Assembly (NCBI GenBank): GCA_905210435.1 | Contig: CAJLWO010000029.1 | Coordinates: forward strand, 1 to 30,103 | Direction: 5' to 3' | Source of the DNA: an uncultured Bacteroidales bacterium | GTDB lineage: Bacteria; Bacteroidota; Bacteroidia; Bacteroidales; Muribaculaceae | Length of the DNA: 30,103 bases | Part shown: piece by piece, positions 1-8,610 of the stretch | Layout of the letters: each line of letters opens with the position of its first letter | Position numbering within the stretch: position 1 is the stretch's first letter | Program-made: the position numbers and the translations under genes | Notes under the pieces: generated by a model | The model's database searches: none | What the model saw: only the letters and a program-made list of their open reading frames with translations | What the model was told of the DNA's origin: nothing

Positions 1-70
1 CATAGTGGCAGAAACCGCTTAGCCGATATGTTGAATTTTTAACGGATCATTATATATAGTATAGGCTATA

Positions 71-1054
71 TTATCTTTTGATTTTGACTCTAAAACCTTC
101 ACAGATTTGAGCGGTTTCCGGAGGTGTATTTTTCGGTACTTCCATGCTTAAATATGAACCACAGTGAGCATACCCATCGCTCCTACACATCCAAGCAAGA
201 TTACGTTTACACATAAAACAAGTGCGTTTATCTTGAGATATTTTGGCAGTTTCAATTAATTCTAATTCATCCTCTGATTTTGCCAATCTATTTTCAATGT
301 TTTTTTGATTTGTTATAGATTTAAATTCCTCATTTTTACATAATCTATAGTAGTGCCCATTATTTTCAATTGTAATAGGATATGGATTACCATTTAGTTT
401 TATCCCGCAACAATTATTTTTTATAGGACATTTGGCACAACTGTCAACATCCTTGATTTTTACAAATCTATTTCTTTTATAATATTCTGATTCAATACTA
501 TCAAAGTAATACTGATTATTAATCCACCTCCTATCCTCCGTTGAGTATAGGAGAAAATCATATAATGATTCTAGTGTTTGTGATGATAAATCAATCTGAA
601 TACAATTAAGCTTTTTGTTGTCTATTTTCTTATTATGTAGAATCTTATAGTTGAATGTAAGCTCAATAAGATATTCCTTACCATCAGTAGTAATGGCTAT
701 TATATCCGGTTGTTTATCAGATCGATTAAATTTGTTCTCAATATAAACCTCGGAAAACTCAAAATCTCTATCTTTAAATATTCCAAAGTATGAAGGAACA
801 TGTATTTTCTTTTCTTGTAAAAGAATTTGTTCGGCCAATTTATACATTGTGACCTCATAGCAGATTCTTAGATTCGCTCCTCGGTCCCTACTTTGATGTG
901 CGAAGCCGTGTTCTCTGATTTTTCCATGTCTAGCTTTAAGCCGTTCATGGCAGTGGGGGCATATACAGCGACAGTTAAGGCCTTGAGGCACGCTATCTAC
1001 GTGCACTATTTTTCCTTGCTGGTCTTCTGCCCATGAAAAAATCATATTATTCAT
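71..1054 (-). CDS. CoiA-like zinc-binding PD-(D/E)XK nuclease-family protein
   Basis: A 327-residue protein I place with the CoiA-like family, whose competence member is linked to DNA processing in Gram-positives; the role here is unknown. Seen in the sequence: an N-terminal Cys cluster (C28, C30, C32, C35) followed by His residues and an F-A-H-Q-S segment near residue 51, as in CoiA-type N-termini. A nuclease-like core follows, with PDIIA (D117) and YLIELT (E131), resembling the D...ExK pattern with T133 in place of Lys. Two further Cys groups lie at about 206-216 and 259-278, so it may bind several Zn ions. The start is 21 nt after the lon stop on the same strand with no terminator between, so it may be read through from lon. 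By eye it is much more A+T-rich than lon, suggesting acquisition by transfer. An alternative start lies at residue 4. Family call is moderate and catalysis is inferred. Confidence 0.6.
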   Translation of the reverse strand: MNNMIFSWAEDQQGKIVHVDSVPQGLNCRCICPHCHERLKARHGKIREHGFAHQSRDRGANLRICYEVTMYKLAEQILLQEKKIHVPSYFGIFKDRDFEFSEVYIENKFNRSDKQPDIIAITTDGKEYLIELTFNYKILHNKKIDNKKLNCIQIDLSSQTLESLYDFLLYSTEDRRWINNQYYFDSIESEYYKRNRFVKIKDVDSCAKCPIKNNCCGIKLNGNPYPITIENNGHYYRLCKNEEFKSITNQKNIENRLAKSEDELELIETAKISQDKRTCFMCKRNLAWMCRSDGYAHCGSYLSMEVPKNTPPETAQICEGFRVKIKR

Positions 1055-1075
1055 TTCGGTGAAAATTGCATGTTC

Positions 1076-3487
1076 TTATACCAGTGCTATGGCGAAGACT
1101 TCGCTTACGGTGTCGACGTAGTGGAAGGTCAGGCCGGCGCGGTATTTTTCGGCTATGTCTTCCACGTCCTTACGGTTTTCGGTAGAGAGGATTATGTCGG
1201 TGATACCGGCGCGTTTTGCCGCAAGGATTTTTTCTTTTATGCCGCCTACGGGCAGCACTTTCCCGCGGAGGGTGATTTCGCCTGTCATGGCAAGACGTTC
1301 CGCTATTTTGCGGCCTGTGAAGGCCGAGGCTATCGAAGTTGCCATCGTGATACCTGCCGACGGACCGTCCTTGGGTATGGCGCCTTCGGGCACATGTATG
1401 TGGAGGTCGGTTTTTTCAAAACGTTCGTATGGTATTCCGAGTGTGTCGGCATGCGATTTAACGTATTGCAGCGCAATCATGGCCGACTCTTTCATTACGT
1501 CGCCGAGATTGCCTGTCAGGGTAAGTTTCTCACCTTTGCCGCTGCTTAGCGATGTCTCGATGAAGAGTATTTCACCGCCTACGGCTGTCCATGCCAGACC
1601 GGTAACGACTCCGGGGAATGAATTGCCTTCATACCGGTCCTTGCTGTATTTGGCCACACCGAGATATTCTTTTATATCGGCGCTTTCAATCGGCATTTTC
1701 ACTTCTTTTTCGCTGATGGTGCGGTAGACAACCTTACGGGCTATCGAAGCGAGCGCTTTTTCAAGCTGGCGCACTCCGCTTTCGGCGGTATAGCTTTCAA
1801 TGACAAGCGCGAGCGCATCGTCGCTGAGCTGGAGTTCTTTATAGCTGAGGTTATATTCTTTGCGCAGACGCCGTATGAGATAGTCGCGTGCGATAGCGAT
1901 TTTCTCCTCAAGGATATAACCCGACAGGTCGATGACTTCCATACGGTCAATCAGCGGACGCTGAACGGTCTCGAGCGTGTTGGCCGTGGCGATGAAAAGC
2001 ACTTTTGAAAGGTCGAAATCCACATCTATATAATTGTCGTGGAAACGGAAGTTCTGTTCGGGGTCGAGCACTTCGAGGAGTGCGGCGGCGGGGTCGCCCT
2101 TGTAGTCATTGCCGATTTTGTCAATCTCATCAAGCATGAGCACCGGATTGGAGGTGCCTGCGCGACGTACCGCCTCGATGATGCGTCCGGGCATGGCGCC
2201 GATATAGGTGCGGCGGTGACCGCGTATCTCGGCCTCGTCATGCAGGCCGCCGAGCGATATGCGCTGGAATTTGCGTCCGAGTGCATCGGCTATCGACTGT
2301 CCGAGCGATGTCTTGCCGACTCCCGGAGGGCCTACAAGGCATAATATCGGTGACTTGCCGTCGGGATTGTGCATCAGCACCGCAATCTGCTCAAGTATGC
2401 GTTCCTTTACCTTCTCCAGTCCGTAGTGGCAGCTGTTGAGCACCTCTTCTGCTCTGCCGAAGTCGCGGTTAAGCTCGTTGCTTATGCCCCATGGAAGTTC
2501 GAGAAACGTTTCCAGATAGGCATACTGCACGCTGTAGTCGGGAGCCTGCGGATTGAGACGCTGCAGTTTGTCAAGCTCTTTTTCGAAATGAGCCTCGGCT
2601 TTTTCGGGCATAGTGAGTTTCGCGGCCCGCTCTCTGAAATTATCGGCGTCGTTATCGTCGCCGTTGAGCTCGCGGTCGATGGCCTCCATCTGTCGCTGCA
2701 GGAATACACGGCGCTGCTGGTCGTCAAACGATTCGCGTGCACGCTGATGCACAGTCTGGGCTATGCTCAGCATCTCCTCATGCTTGACAAGCTCGTTGAA
2801 CAGGGTCTGCGCGCGCTCTTTCAGACGGTACATGGCGAGCAGCGACATCTTAACCTTGATGTCGATGGGCACATGGGTGGCGGTCATGTTGACCAATTCC
2901 TCACGTCCCATGCCGCTGTTGGAGAGGTTGAAAAGCAGGTCGACCTCGACAGGCGACTCATTGCCGGCCGACGCGAGCTTTGAAGCGGTCGACTTGATTT
3001 CGTCGCACAATGCCGAGAATTCCTTGTCTGATTCCTTGGGATAGGTCTCGTTGATTATTTTCACCTGAGCGCTTATCGGAGCCTCGGGCAAAAGTGAGCC
3101 TGCGCCTTTGCCGGTGATTTTGAATTTGGCGGTGCCGCGCACTATGGCGGTGCTCGTATTGTCGGGAAGCTGTATCACCTGGAGCACATCGCCGATTACG
3201 CCGTAATGGAACAGCGAGTTGAGCGACGGGTCGTCCTCCGTCGGGTCGAGCTGGCACACGATACCGATAGGTATATTGCGTTTTTTTGCCAGTTCGGCAA
3301 TGTGGAGCGAGGTCTCGCGGCCAAGTTTTATCGGGATTGTGACATTAGGGAAAAGCACGACATTGCGTGTGGGAAGAATAGGTACATCGGTGGGGTCGAC
3401 ATTAAGTTCCTTGCGTTTTGTTTCTCCCAACTCTATATGTCCGATTGACAATATCGGTCCCTGGTCGTTGTTATGGCTGAAATTCAT
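1076..3487 (-). CDS. lon: ATP-dependent Lon protease (endopeptidase La)
   Basis: Cytosolic AAA+ serine protease that degrades misfolded and regulatory proteins. The 803-residue length is typical of LonA. The order is an N-terminal substrate-binding domain (about 35-230), a helical linker, the AAA+ module with Walker A GPPGVGKT (386-393) and Walker B LMLDEID (450-456), and a C-terminal peptidase domain. The catalytic dyad is visible as S710 in PKDGPSAG and K753 in GGIKEK; the 43-residue spacing matches S679/K722 of E. coli Lon. The protein is intact. It is divergent from guaA across a 366-bp spacer and is followed 21 nt later by the CoiA-like gene. A promoter-like box at 3656-3663 would give a leader of about 160 nt. 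Confidence 0.97.
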   Translation of the reverse strand: MNFSHNNDQGPILSIGHIELGETKRKELNVDPTDVPILPTRNVVLFPNVTIPIKLGRETSLHIAELAKKRNIPIGIVCQLDPTEDDPSLNSLFHYGVIGDVLQVIQLPDNTSTAIVRGTAKFKITGKGAGSLLPEAPISAQVKIINETYPKESDKEFSALCDEIKSTASKLASAGNESPVEVDLLFNLSNSGMGREELVNMTATHVPIDIKVKMSLLAMYRLKERAQTLFNELVKHEEMLSIAQTVHQRARESFDDQQRRVFLQRQMEAIDRELNGDDNDADNFRERAAKLTMPEKAEAHFEKELDKLQRLNPQAPDYSVQYAYLETFLELPWGISNELNRDFGRAEEVLNSCHYGLEKVKERILEQIAVLMHNPDGKSPILCLVGPPGVGKTSLGQSIADALGRKFQRISLGGLHDEAEIRGHRRTYIGAMPGRIIEAVRRAGTSNPVLMLDEIDKIGNDYKGDPAAALLEVLDPEQNFRFHDNYIDVDFDLSKVLFIATANTLETVQRPLIDRMEVIDLSGYILEEKIAIARDYLIRRLRKEYNLSYKELQLSDDALALVIESYTAESGVRQLEKALASIARKVVYRTISEKEVKMPIESADIKEYLGVAKYSKDRYEGNSFPGVVTGLAWTAVGGEILFIETSLSSGKGEKLTLTGNLGDVMKESAMIALQYVKSHADTLGIPYERFEKTDLHIHVPEGAIPKDGPSAGITMATSIASAFTGRKIAERLAMTGEITLRGKVLPVGGIKEKILAAKRAGITDIILSTENRKDVEDIAEKYRAGLTFHYVDTVSEVFAIALV

Positions 3488-3655
3488 TAGACTGAAAGTT
3501 GCAGGTTGTAAAAATTAAACAATTCCGGCTAAATCTGGAATTTTACGGAATAAGCAGTGCGCTGTCACATTCCGACAGAAATATCCGTCAATAAAATTTA
3601 TTGTCCGGTAGCATGTGTAACAGCCGGTTTTGATAAAATAAAGCAAATTGCGTGC

Positions 3656-3687
3656 CAAAGTTACAAAATTTCCCTCAATATGACAAC
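3656..3687 (-). promoter_or_regulatory. Putative lon promoter (Bacteroidota type)
   Basis: On the minus strand TAACTTTG (3656-3663) matches the -7 consensus TAnnTTTG. It lies 20 nt from GTTG (3684-3687), a one-mismatch -33 element. The predicted start near 3649 gives a leader of about 160 nt. Confidence 0.5.
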
Positions 3688-3820
3688 TTACACTCCGCAA
3701 GTAGGTATATCACGGTCTGAACCGGTGCAAATATTATCAGATTTAGCCAAATCTTTTATGAATTTCATGCGCCGGTTTTGTTCAATGGATTAAATCTTCG
3801 TAATATTTTGGAAAAATGAT

Positions 3821-3828
3821 TAACTTTG
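3821..3828 (+). promoter_or_regulatory. Putative guaA promoter -7 element
   Basis: TAACTTTG is a perfect TAnnTTTG box 25 nt before the guaA ATG, giving a short leader of about 20 nt. No good TTTG is seen at the -33 position. The same octamer is used by the proposed lon promoter on the other strand. Confidence 0.5.
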
Positions 3829-3853
3829 CGGTAAATTTTTCAACTACACATTA

Positions 3854-5377
3854 ATGCAGGAAAAAATCATTATTCTCGATTTCGGTTCGCAGACCACGCA
3901 GCTTATCGGACGGCGTGTACGCGAACTTAACATGTACTGCGAGATTGTTCCCTACAACAAGTTCCCTCACGACGACCCGTCGGTAATCGGAGTTATACTC
4001 TCCGGTTCGCCTTTCTCGGTTTATGATGAAAAGGCGTTCAAGACCGACCTGTCGAAGATACGCGGACGACTGCCGATACTCGGCATCTGTTACGGGGCGC
4101 AGTTTATCGCCTATACCAATGGCGGAACCGTAGAGCCGGCTCCTTCGCGCGAATATGGGCGGGCAATTCTCGCCAAAGTAGACGAATGCTCTCCTCTTAT
4201 GAAGGGCATAGAGGCGGGTTCGACAGTATGGATGAGCCACGGCGACACAATTACTTCGCTTCCGGCAGGGTTTACGCCTATCGCTTCGACCGACAAAGTC
4301 GCTATCGCGGCATATCAGTCGGACAGCGAGCCGATATGGGGCGTACAGTTCCACCCCGAGGTATTTCATACTCAGGACGGTACCCTCTTGCTTAAGAATT
4401 TCGTTGTAGGCATCTGTGGCGGCAAGCAGGACTGGAGCGCGGCTTCGTTCATCGAATCGACCGTCAGGGAACTCCGCCAGCAGCTCGGCGACGACAAAGT
4501 AGTGCTCGGACTCAGTGGCGGCGTTGACTCGTCGGTAGCTGCCGTGCTTCTCAACAAGGCTATCGGCAGCAATCTTACCTGTATCTTCGTTGACCACGGC
4601 ATGCTTCGCAAGAACGAGTTCGTCGATGTGCTCAATGATTACAAGTGTCTTGGCCTCAATGTTATCGGTGTCGATGCGTCGCAGAAATTTTTTAGCGAGC
4701 TTGCGGGAGTCACCGAGCCGGAGCGCAAACGTAAAATCATAGGCAAAGGCTTTATCGACGTATTCGACGAGGAAGCCCATAAGATAAAGGATGTGAAATG
4801 GCTTGCACAGGGAACTATCTATCCCGACTGCATAGAGAGCCTTTCAATCACCGGCACCACCATCAAGAGCCACCATAATGTGGGCGGTCTGCCTGAGAAG
4901 ATGAACCTCAAGCTGTGTGAGCCGCTCCGTCTCCTTTTCAAAGACGAAGTGCGTGCCGTAGGCCGTGAATTGGGCATGCCCGACCATCTTATCAAACGTC
5001 ACCCGTTCCCCGGACCCGGTCTGGCTGTACGTATCCTCGGCGACATCACTCCCGAGAAGGTGGCAGTGCTTCAGGAAGCCGACCATATATTTATCCAGGG
5101 CTTGCGTGACTGGGGACTTTATGACAAAGTATGGCAGGCAGGGGTCATCCTCCTTCCCGTGCAGAGCGTGGGCGTGATGGGCGACGAGCGTACCTACGAG
5201 CGAGCCGTCGCACTCCGTGCCGTTACCTCGACCGATGCCATGACTGCTGACTGGGCGCATCTTCCTTACGATTTCATGGCCAAAGTCTCCAACGACATAA
5301 TCAACCACGTGCGCGGAGTAAACCGCGTATGCTACGACATTTCTTCAAAGCCACCGGCCACAATCGAGTGGGAATAA
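3854..5377 (+). CDS. guaA: GMP synthase (glutamine-hydrolysing)
   Basis: Converts XMP to GMP using ATP and glutamine, the last step of de novo guanine nucleotide synthesis, in the cytosol. The 507 residues contain a class I glutamine amidotransferase domain (1 to about 190) with nucleophile C79 in GICYGAQ and H167/E169 in FHPEVF. An ATP-pyrophosphatase domain follows with P-loop SGGVDSS (221-227). The C-terminal dimerisation domain ends in the typical KPPATIEWE. All key residues are present. The ATG follows a TAACTTTG box closely, and the gene is followed by a hairpin at 5419-5471, so it is probably monocistronic. Confidence 0.98.
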   Translation: MQEKIIILDFGSQTTQLIGRRVRELNMYCEIVPYNKFPHDDPSVIGVILSGSPFSVYDEKAFKTDLSKIRGRLPILGICYGAQFIAYTNGGTVEPAPSREYGRAILAKVDECSPLMKGIEAGSTVWMSHGDTITSLPAGFTPIASTDKVAIAAYQSDSEPIWGVQFHPEVFHTQDGTLLLKNFVVGICGGKQDWSAASFIESTVRELRQQLGDDKVVLGLSGGVDSSVAAVLLNKAIGSNLTCIFVDHGMLRKNEFVDVLNDYKCLGLNVIGVDASQKFFSELAGVTEPERKRKIIGKGFIDVFDEEAHKIKDVKWLAQGTIYPDCIESLSITGTTIKSHHNVGGLPEKMNLKLCEPLRLLFKDEVRAVGRELGMPDHLIKRHPFPGPGLAVRILGDITPEKVAVLQEADHIFIQGLRDWGLYDKVWQAGVILLPVQSVGVMGDERTYERAVALRAVTSTDAMTADWAHLPYDFMAKVSNDIINHVRGVNRVCYDISSKPPATIEWE

Positions 5378-5418
5378 GAATATAGTTTGAATTTTGTAGC
5401 AGAACCCAAAATTACAAA

Positions 5419-5480
5419 ACCGCGGCTACTACTGTCATGATTATCAAATCGTCTGATACAGTAGCCGCGGTCTTATTTTA
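5419..5480 (+). terminator. guaA hairpin terminator
   Basis: A 12-bp perfect stem, ACCGCGGCTACT (5419-5430) with AGTAGCCGCGGT (5460-5471), is followed by TCTTATTTTA. It begins 41 nt after the guaA stop. The stem sequence resembles the hairpin at 13462-13510, so it may be a recruited repeat. Confidence 0.65.
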
Positions 5481-5563
5481 GTTGAGAAAGATGGAATCGC
5501 TCCCCCCCCAAAAAAAAGATTTTATCCGTAACTTTTTGACGCATTTCCGGCTGAAATGGATTG

Positions 5564-5571
5564 TAATTTTG
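5564..5571 (+). promoter_or_regulatory. Putative promoter -7 element for the secreted protein gene
   Basis: TAATTTTG matches TAnnTTTG. The nearest TTTG (5535-5538) is 25 nt upstream, longer than the usual spacer of about 19-21 nt. It would give a leader of about 155 nt. Confidence 0.35.
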
Positions 5572-5731
5572 TATGTGGATTTATGCCGGGTTGCGGGGAA
5601 CTTGTTTTTTAGAGGAAGACCAGTGGCGTTTTGTTTTTACGATTTTTAGTAGGGCGCAGTATTATTTAAAATCGGATTATTTGGTGGCATGTGGGAATGT
5701 ATGTATTTTTACGCTAATTATTTTTTCAGGA

Positions 5732-6562
5732 ATGGAATTTTACAAATTTTGCAGGGGGATTGCCGCGGGGGCTGTTGTTGCGCTTTGTGTGTCGGAGATG
5801 GGCGGCCGCGTGGTTGTTTCGCAGGCTACGGGGGAGCCGGTGGTTTATGCAAGTGTGGGTGTTGTGAACCGTACGTTGGGTACGGTGACTGATTCTTTGG
5901 GTAATTTTTCGCTGACGGTGCCCCGGGAGTATTTCAATGACACTATAAGGATTTCTTCGGTGGGCTATGTGGCGCAATCATACGCCGTCAAGGATTTTGC
6001 CGCGCTGCCGGATACTGTCAGACTGGCCGATGCTGTCATTGAGTTGAATGAAGTGGTAGTGAAGCCGCAGCGTATCAAGTCAAAAACCGCCGGGCGCAGG
6101 AATGCCGGCGGTTTTATATATATTAATGTCGAGGGGTACAAGGCTGCGGGACAGGGCCTTGCCATACCTGTGAAAGTCAAGGATAGGGCGTGGCTTAAGG
6201 AGTTGGGATTTACTATTATTGACAATGCCGAGACTCTTTCGCGCATGAAGTTCCGCATCAATGTCTACCGGAAAGAGAACGGGGAGTATCTTCCCGAAAA
6301 CATAATGCCGCTTTATTTCGACTACCGGAAATCAGACCTCGTGGACGGTAAGTTCACCTACCGGTTTCCCGAGGAAATAATGCTCGAGCGCGGTGAGTAT
6401 TACGTCGAGATGGAATTTCTTGAAAACTTTGAAAATGAATATTTCATAATGACATCAAAACCGATGACGGGAAAGACGCGCTACCGCTATGCCAGCCAGT
6501 CGCAATGGGAGACGCTGCCGTTCGGCTCGCCTATCTACATCGACTACGACAGTGCTGAATAG
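5732..6562 (+). CDS. Secreted carboxypeptidase-regulatory-like domain protein
   Basis: A 276-residue protein of unknown function. I start it at the ATG at 5732 because this gives an N-terminal signal-like segment (MEFYKF, then a hydrophobic Ala/Val stretch). Residues about 24-95 have the carboxypeptidase-D regulatory-like pattern: G-R-V-V, T-G-E-P-V-V-Y-A, T-D-S-L-G-N-F, I-S-S-V-G-Y. A short linker ends in L-N-E-V-V-V, as also found at the base of TonB-dependent receptors, but no plug or barrel follows. The rest is a beta-rich domain common in Bacteroidales hypothetical proteins. It is probably periplasmic or on the outer membrane. It converges on the next gene with only 7 nt between the stops, so the transcripts probably overlap. 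Confidence 0.75.
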   Translation: MEFYKFCRGIAAGAVVALCVSEMGGRVVVSQATGEPVVYASVGVVNRTLGTVTDSLGNFSLTVPREYFNDTIRISSVGYVAQSYAVKDFAALPDTVRLADAVIELNEVVVKPQRIKSKTAGRRNAGGFIYINVEGYKAAGQGLAIPVKVKDRAWLKELGFTIIDNAETLSRMKFRINVYRKENGEYLPENIMPLYFDYRKSDLVDGKFTYRFPEEIMLERGEYYVEMEFLENFENEYFIMTSKPMTGKTRYRYASQSQWETLPFGSPIYIDYDSAE

Positions 6563-6569
6563 TGACCGC

Positions 6570-6992
6570 TTATCGTTGCCGGGTGAAATACATTATCTCT
6601 TTATTCGGTTCACCCTGAATGTGTATCACGAGCGAGTTGGCATCGAGTGAAAGTATTTCCATAACTCCCACCTCCGATTCTCCGGGGGTGGAGATGTAGA
6701 TATTGTCGCCTTTCATAGTCCAGCTTCCGGAAATGTCTTTTACGCGGGTATTGGGGTCATACAGGTTTTCTTTACCATACATTCTGAAAGTCCCGTTGTC
6801 GTTGAATGTCAATTCGACAGACATGTCCTTTTTGGGGGCATTCGTAAGCGACCACTTGCCGATGACACCTGATACGTTTTGCGACATGGAGGTGTCGTTT
6901 CCGGTATTCGTAAACAGATTGCCTTGATTTGATTTAGAACCGTCGCAGGCAGTCAGTAAGGCAACCGTTGATAATAATAACCATAGTTTCAT
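6570..6992 (-). CDS. Small lipoprotein, lipocalin-like pattern
   Basis: A 140-residue lipoprotein. The N-terminus has a Lys, a hydrophobic stretch and the lipobox LLTAC, so it is lipidated at Cys16. The mature part has the G-K-W-S-L, then L-T-F-N-D-N-G-T-F-R-M-Y and S-G-S-W-T-M layout of small lipocalin-like or 'copper resistance NlpE-like' beta-barrel lipoproteins of Bacteroidales; I cannot be more specific. It lies 19 nt downstream of cls on the same strand with no terminator between, so it is likely cotranscribed with cls and might serve the cell envelope. Confidence 0.75.
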   Translation of the reverse strand: MKLWLLLSTVALLTACDGSKSNQGNLFTNTGNDTSMSQNVSGVIGKWSLTNAPKKDMSVELTFNDNGTFRMYGKENLYDPNTRVKDISGSWTMKGDNIYISTPGESEVGVMEILSLDANSLVIHIQGEPNKEIMYFTRQR

Positions 6993-7011
6993 AACAGAAT
7001 TTATATTGAAA

Positions 7012-8457
7012 TTACAAAATAGGTGAGAGGAGGCGCATTACGGATTGCTTCATCTTGTCGAGACGCGGACGGTGGTCCCAGTCGTAGGGGAGCACGCGTG
7101 TGGAGTCTCCGAGGTCGCGCATGAATATGTCGGTCATGGCGGCATTGAATTCCTTGGAATAGATGAAGAGGTTGGCTTCGAAGTTGTGTTCGAAACTCCG
7201 GAAGTCGAAGTTGGTGGAGCCGACGGTGACAAAGTCGTCGTCGACAATTATGACTTTGCCGTGAAGCATCCCCGGTTCGTACAGATACACTTTTATACCC
7301 GCCCTGAGGCATTCCTTTATGTAGGAGAACGATGCATTGCGCAGCACGGAGGAGTCGGCTCGCCGCGGCATCATCACCCTGACGTCAATCTTTGACAGCG
7401 CGGCGGCCTGGAGCGCGCGGAGCAATCCTTCGGTCGGCAGGAAATAGGGGGTCTGCAGATAGATTGAGCGCTTGGCGTTGCCGATAGCCTTGAGGAACAC
7501 CAATGATATGTTGCCCCACTGGCCGGTGGGACCTGATGTGATGAGCTGCATGCCGATGCCGGCGCCTGACGGTTTCACGTCGACGGATGCGAAATCGTCG
7601 GGTATGGGGCGCCCCATGAAATTCCAGTCGTAGCAGAACGAGTGGTTGAAGCTGCGGAGTATCGGGCCGGTGACGCGCAGATGGATGTCGCGCCACACAT
7701 CGAATTTGCCGCCGTCGATATACCTGTCGGCCACATTCATGCCGCCGATATAGCCTATGCGTCCGTCGATAAGGCACAGTTTGCGGTGGTTGCGCCAGTT
7801 GATGCGTGCGCCTAAATGCAGCAGCGATATTTTGAAAAACGGGTATATCTCCACTCCGGCCTCGCGCATGCGCTTGTAGAAGCGTCGTTTCACTTTCAGG
7901 TTGCCTACATGGTCGTAGATCACCTTTACCTTGACGCCCGACCTGGCCTTGGCTATCAGTATGTCGGCTAACGCATTGCCGATTTTGTCATCCTCAAATA
8001 TATAGTATTGCAGGTAGATGAAGCGTTTTGCGCGGCGGAGGTCCTGAAACAGCATGTCGAATTTCTCCTTGCCGTTGTCGAAGATGCGGGCATCGTTATC
8101 GCCGTAGTACGGGGCGCCCATCAGCGATTGTCCGAGTCGCACCTGCTGCGCGTTTTCCACGCTCAGCCCCGAGGCCGCGGCGTCAAACGCTTTGGCCTGT
8201 TCGTGCTTTTTGAGCCGGCGTCGGTTGCGGCGCGAAATGAAACGCTTGTTCTTGATTGACCTTCCGAACAGGAAATAGAGTATCAGTCCTACTGCGGGGA
8301 GCAGCAACAGCACCGTAATCCAGGCCAGCGATTTTACCGGATTACGGTTCTCCGACAGCACTACCAGCACGACGCTGACAATCGTGACGCCATATACAAT
8401 CCATAGCGCCCAATAGACCCACGTCATGTTGATATATTGATTGATTGTCTCGCTCAT
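7012..8457 (-). CDS. cls: Cardiolipin synthase (phospholipase D superfamily)
   Basis: Condenses phosphatidylglycerol-type lipids to cardiolipin at the inner membrane. The 481 residues begin with two transmembrane helices (about 12-34 and 43-63), followed by a basic stretch (KNKRFISRRNRRRLKK). Two phospholipase D HKD motifs follow: H224, K226, D231 in HRKLCLID, and H399, K401, D406 in HGKVIIVD with the following G-S-T-N-F-D. Length and architecture match bacterial ClsA-type enzymes. It lies 153 bp downstream of mutS2 and 19 nt upstream of the lipoprotein gene. Confidence 0.95.
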   Translation of the reverse strand: MSETINQYINMTWVYWALWIVYGVTIVSVVLVVLSENRNPVKSLAWITVLLLLPAVGLILYFLFGRSIKNKRFISRRNRRRLKKHEQAKAFDAAASGLSVENAQQVRLGQSLMGAPYYGDNDARIFDNGKEKFDMLFQDLRRAKRFIYLQYYIFEDDKIGNALADILIAKARSGVKVKVIYDHVGNLKVKRRFYKRMREAGVEIYPFFKISLLHLGARINWRNHRKLCLIDGRIGYIGGMNVADRYIDGGKFDVWRDIHLRVTGPILRSFNHSFCYDWNFMGRPIPDDFASVDVKPSGAGIGMQLITSGPTGQWGNISLVFLKAIGNAKRSIYLQTPYFLPTEGLLRALQAAALSKIDVRVMMPRRADSSVLRNASFSYIKECLRAGIKVYLYEPGMLHGKVIIVDDDFVTVGSTNFDFRSFEHNFEANLFIYSKEFNAAMTDIFMRDLGDSTRVLPYDWDHRPRLDKMKQSVMRLLSPIL

Positions 8458-8546
8458 AGGCAGTCGGTCAGCAATTGCCCACTAAATTACAAATAAATTT
8501 TATATATTTAATATTTTTCTTAAAATATGTTTTTGTTGTTTTCAGT

Positions 8547-8569
8547 ATAAACGCAACGGGTGCGTTTAT
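8547..8569. repeat. 9-bp hairpin between mutS2 and cls
   Basis: ATAAACGCA (8547-8555) and TGCGTTTAT (8561-8569) form a perfect stem with a 5-nt loop. Neither strand has a U-rich tail, so it is a weak terminator at best, or a processing or protein-binding site. Confidence 0.5.
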
Positions 8570-8610
8570 GTTTCAATCCATCGCTTAAAAGTTTTTAAGT
8601 TTTTTATGGA

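Larger units (their letters stand above)
3488..3853. other. Divergent lon-guaA intergenic region
   Basis: 366 bp without a convincing gene. It holds a promoter-like box for each direction (annotated separately) and, in the lon leader, a perfect odd palindrome CAATAAA-A-TTTATTG at 3589-3603. Short ORFs here have no coding character. Confidence 0.6.
5378..5731. other. Intergenic region after guaA
   Basis: 354 bp containing the guaA hairpin, a C8 run (5502-5509) directly followed by an A8 run (5510-5517), and a TAATTTTG box at 5564-5571. The reading frame of the next gene is open back to 5573, but the residues encoded before 5732 do not look like protein and would precede the signal peptide. 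Confidence 0.55.

Noticed and set aside
2369..2983. 204-residue plus-strand ORF opposite lon
   Set aside because: Antisense shadow of an intact lon reading frame.
3851..4780. 309-residue ORF on the minus strand opposite guaA
   Set aside because: It mirrors the codon structure of guaA, which is certain on the plus strand; the translation has no recognisable features.
5573..5731. N-terminal extension of the carboxypeptidase-regulatory-like protein
   Set aside because: It would bury the signal peptide and start only 2 nt after a predicted -7 box.
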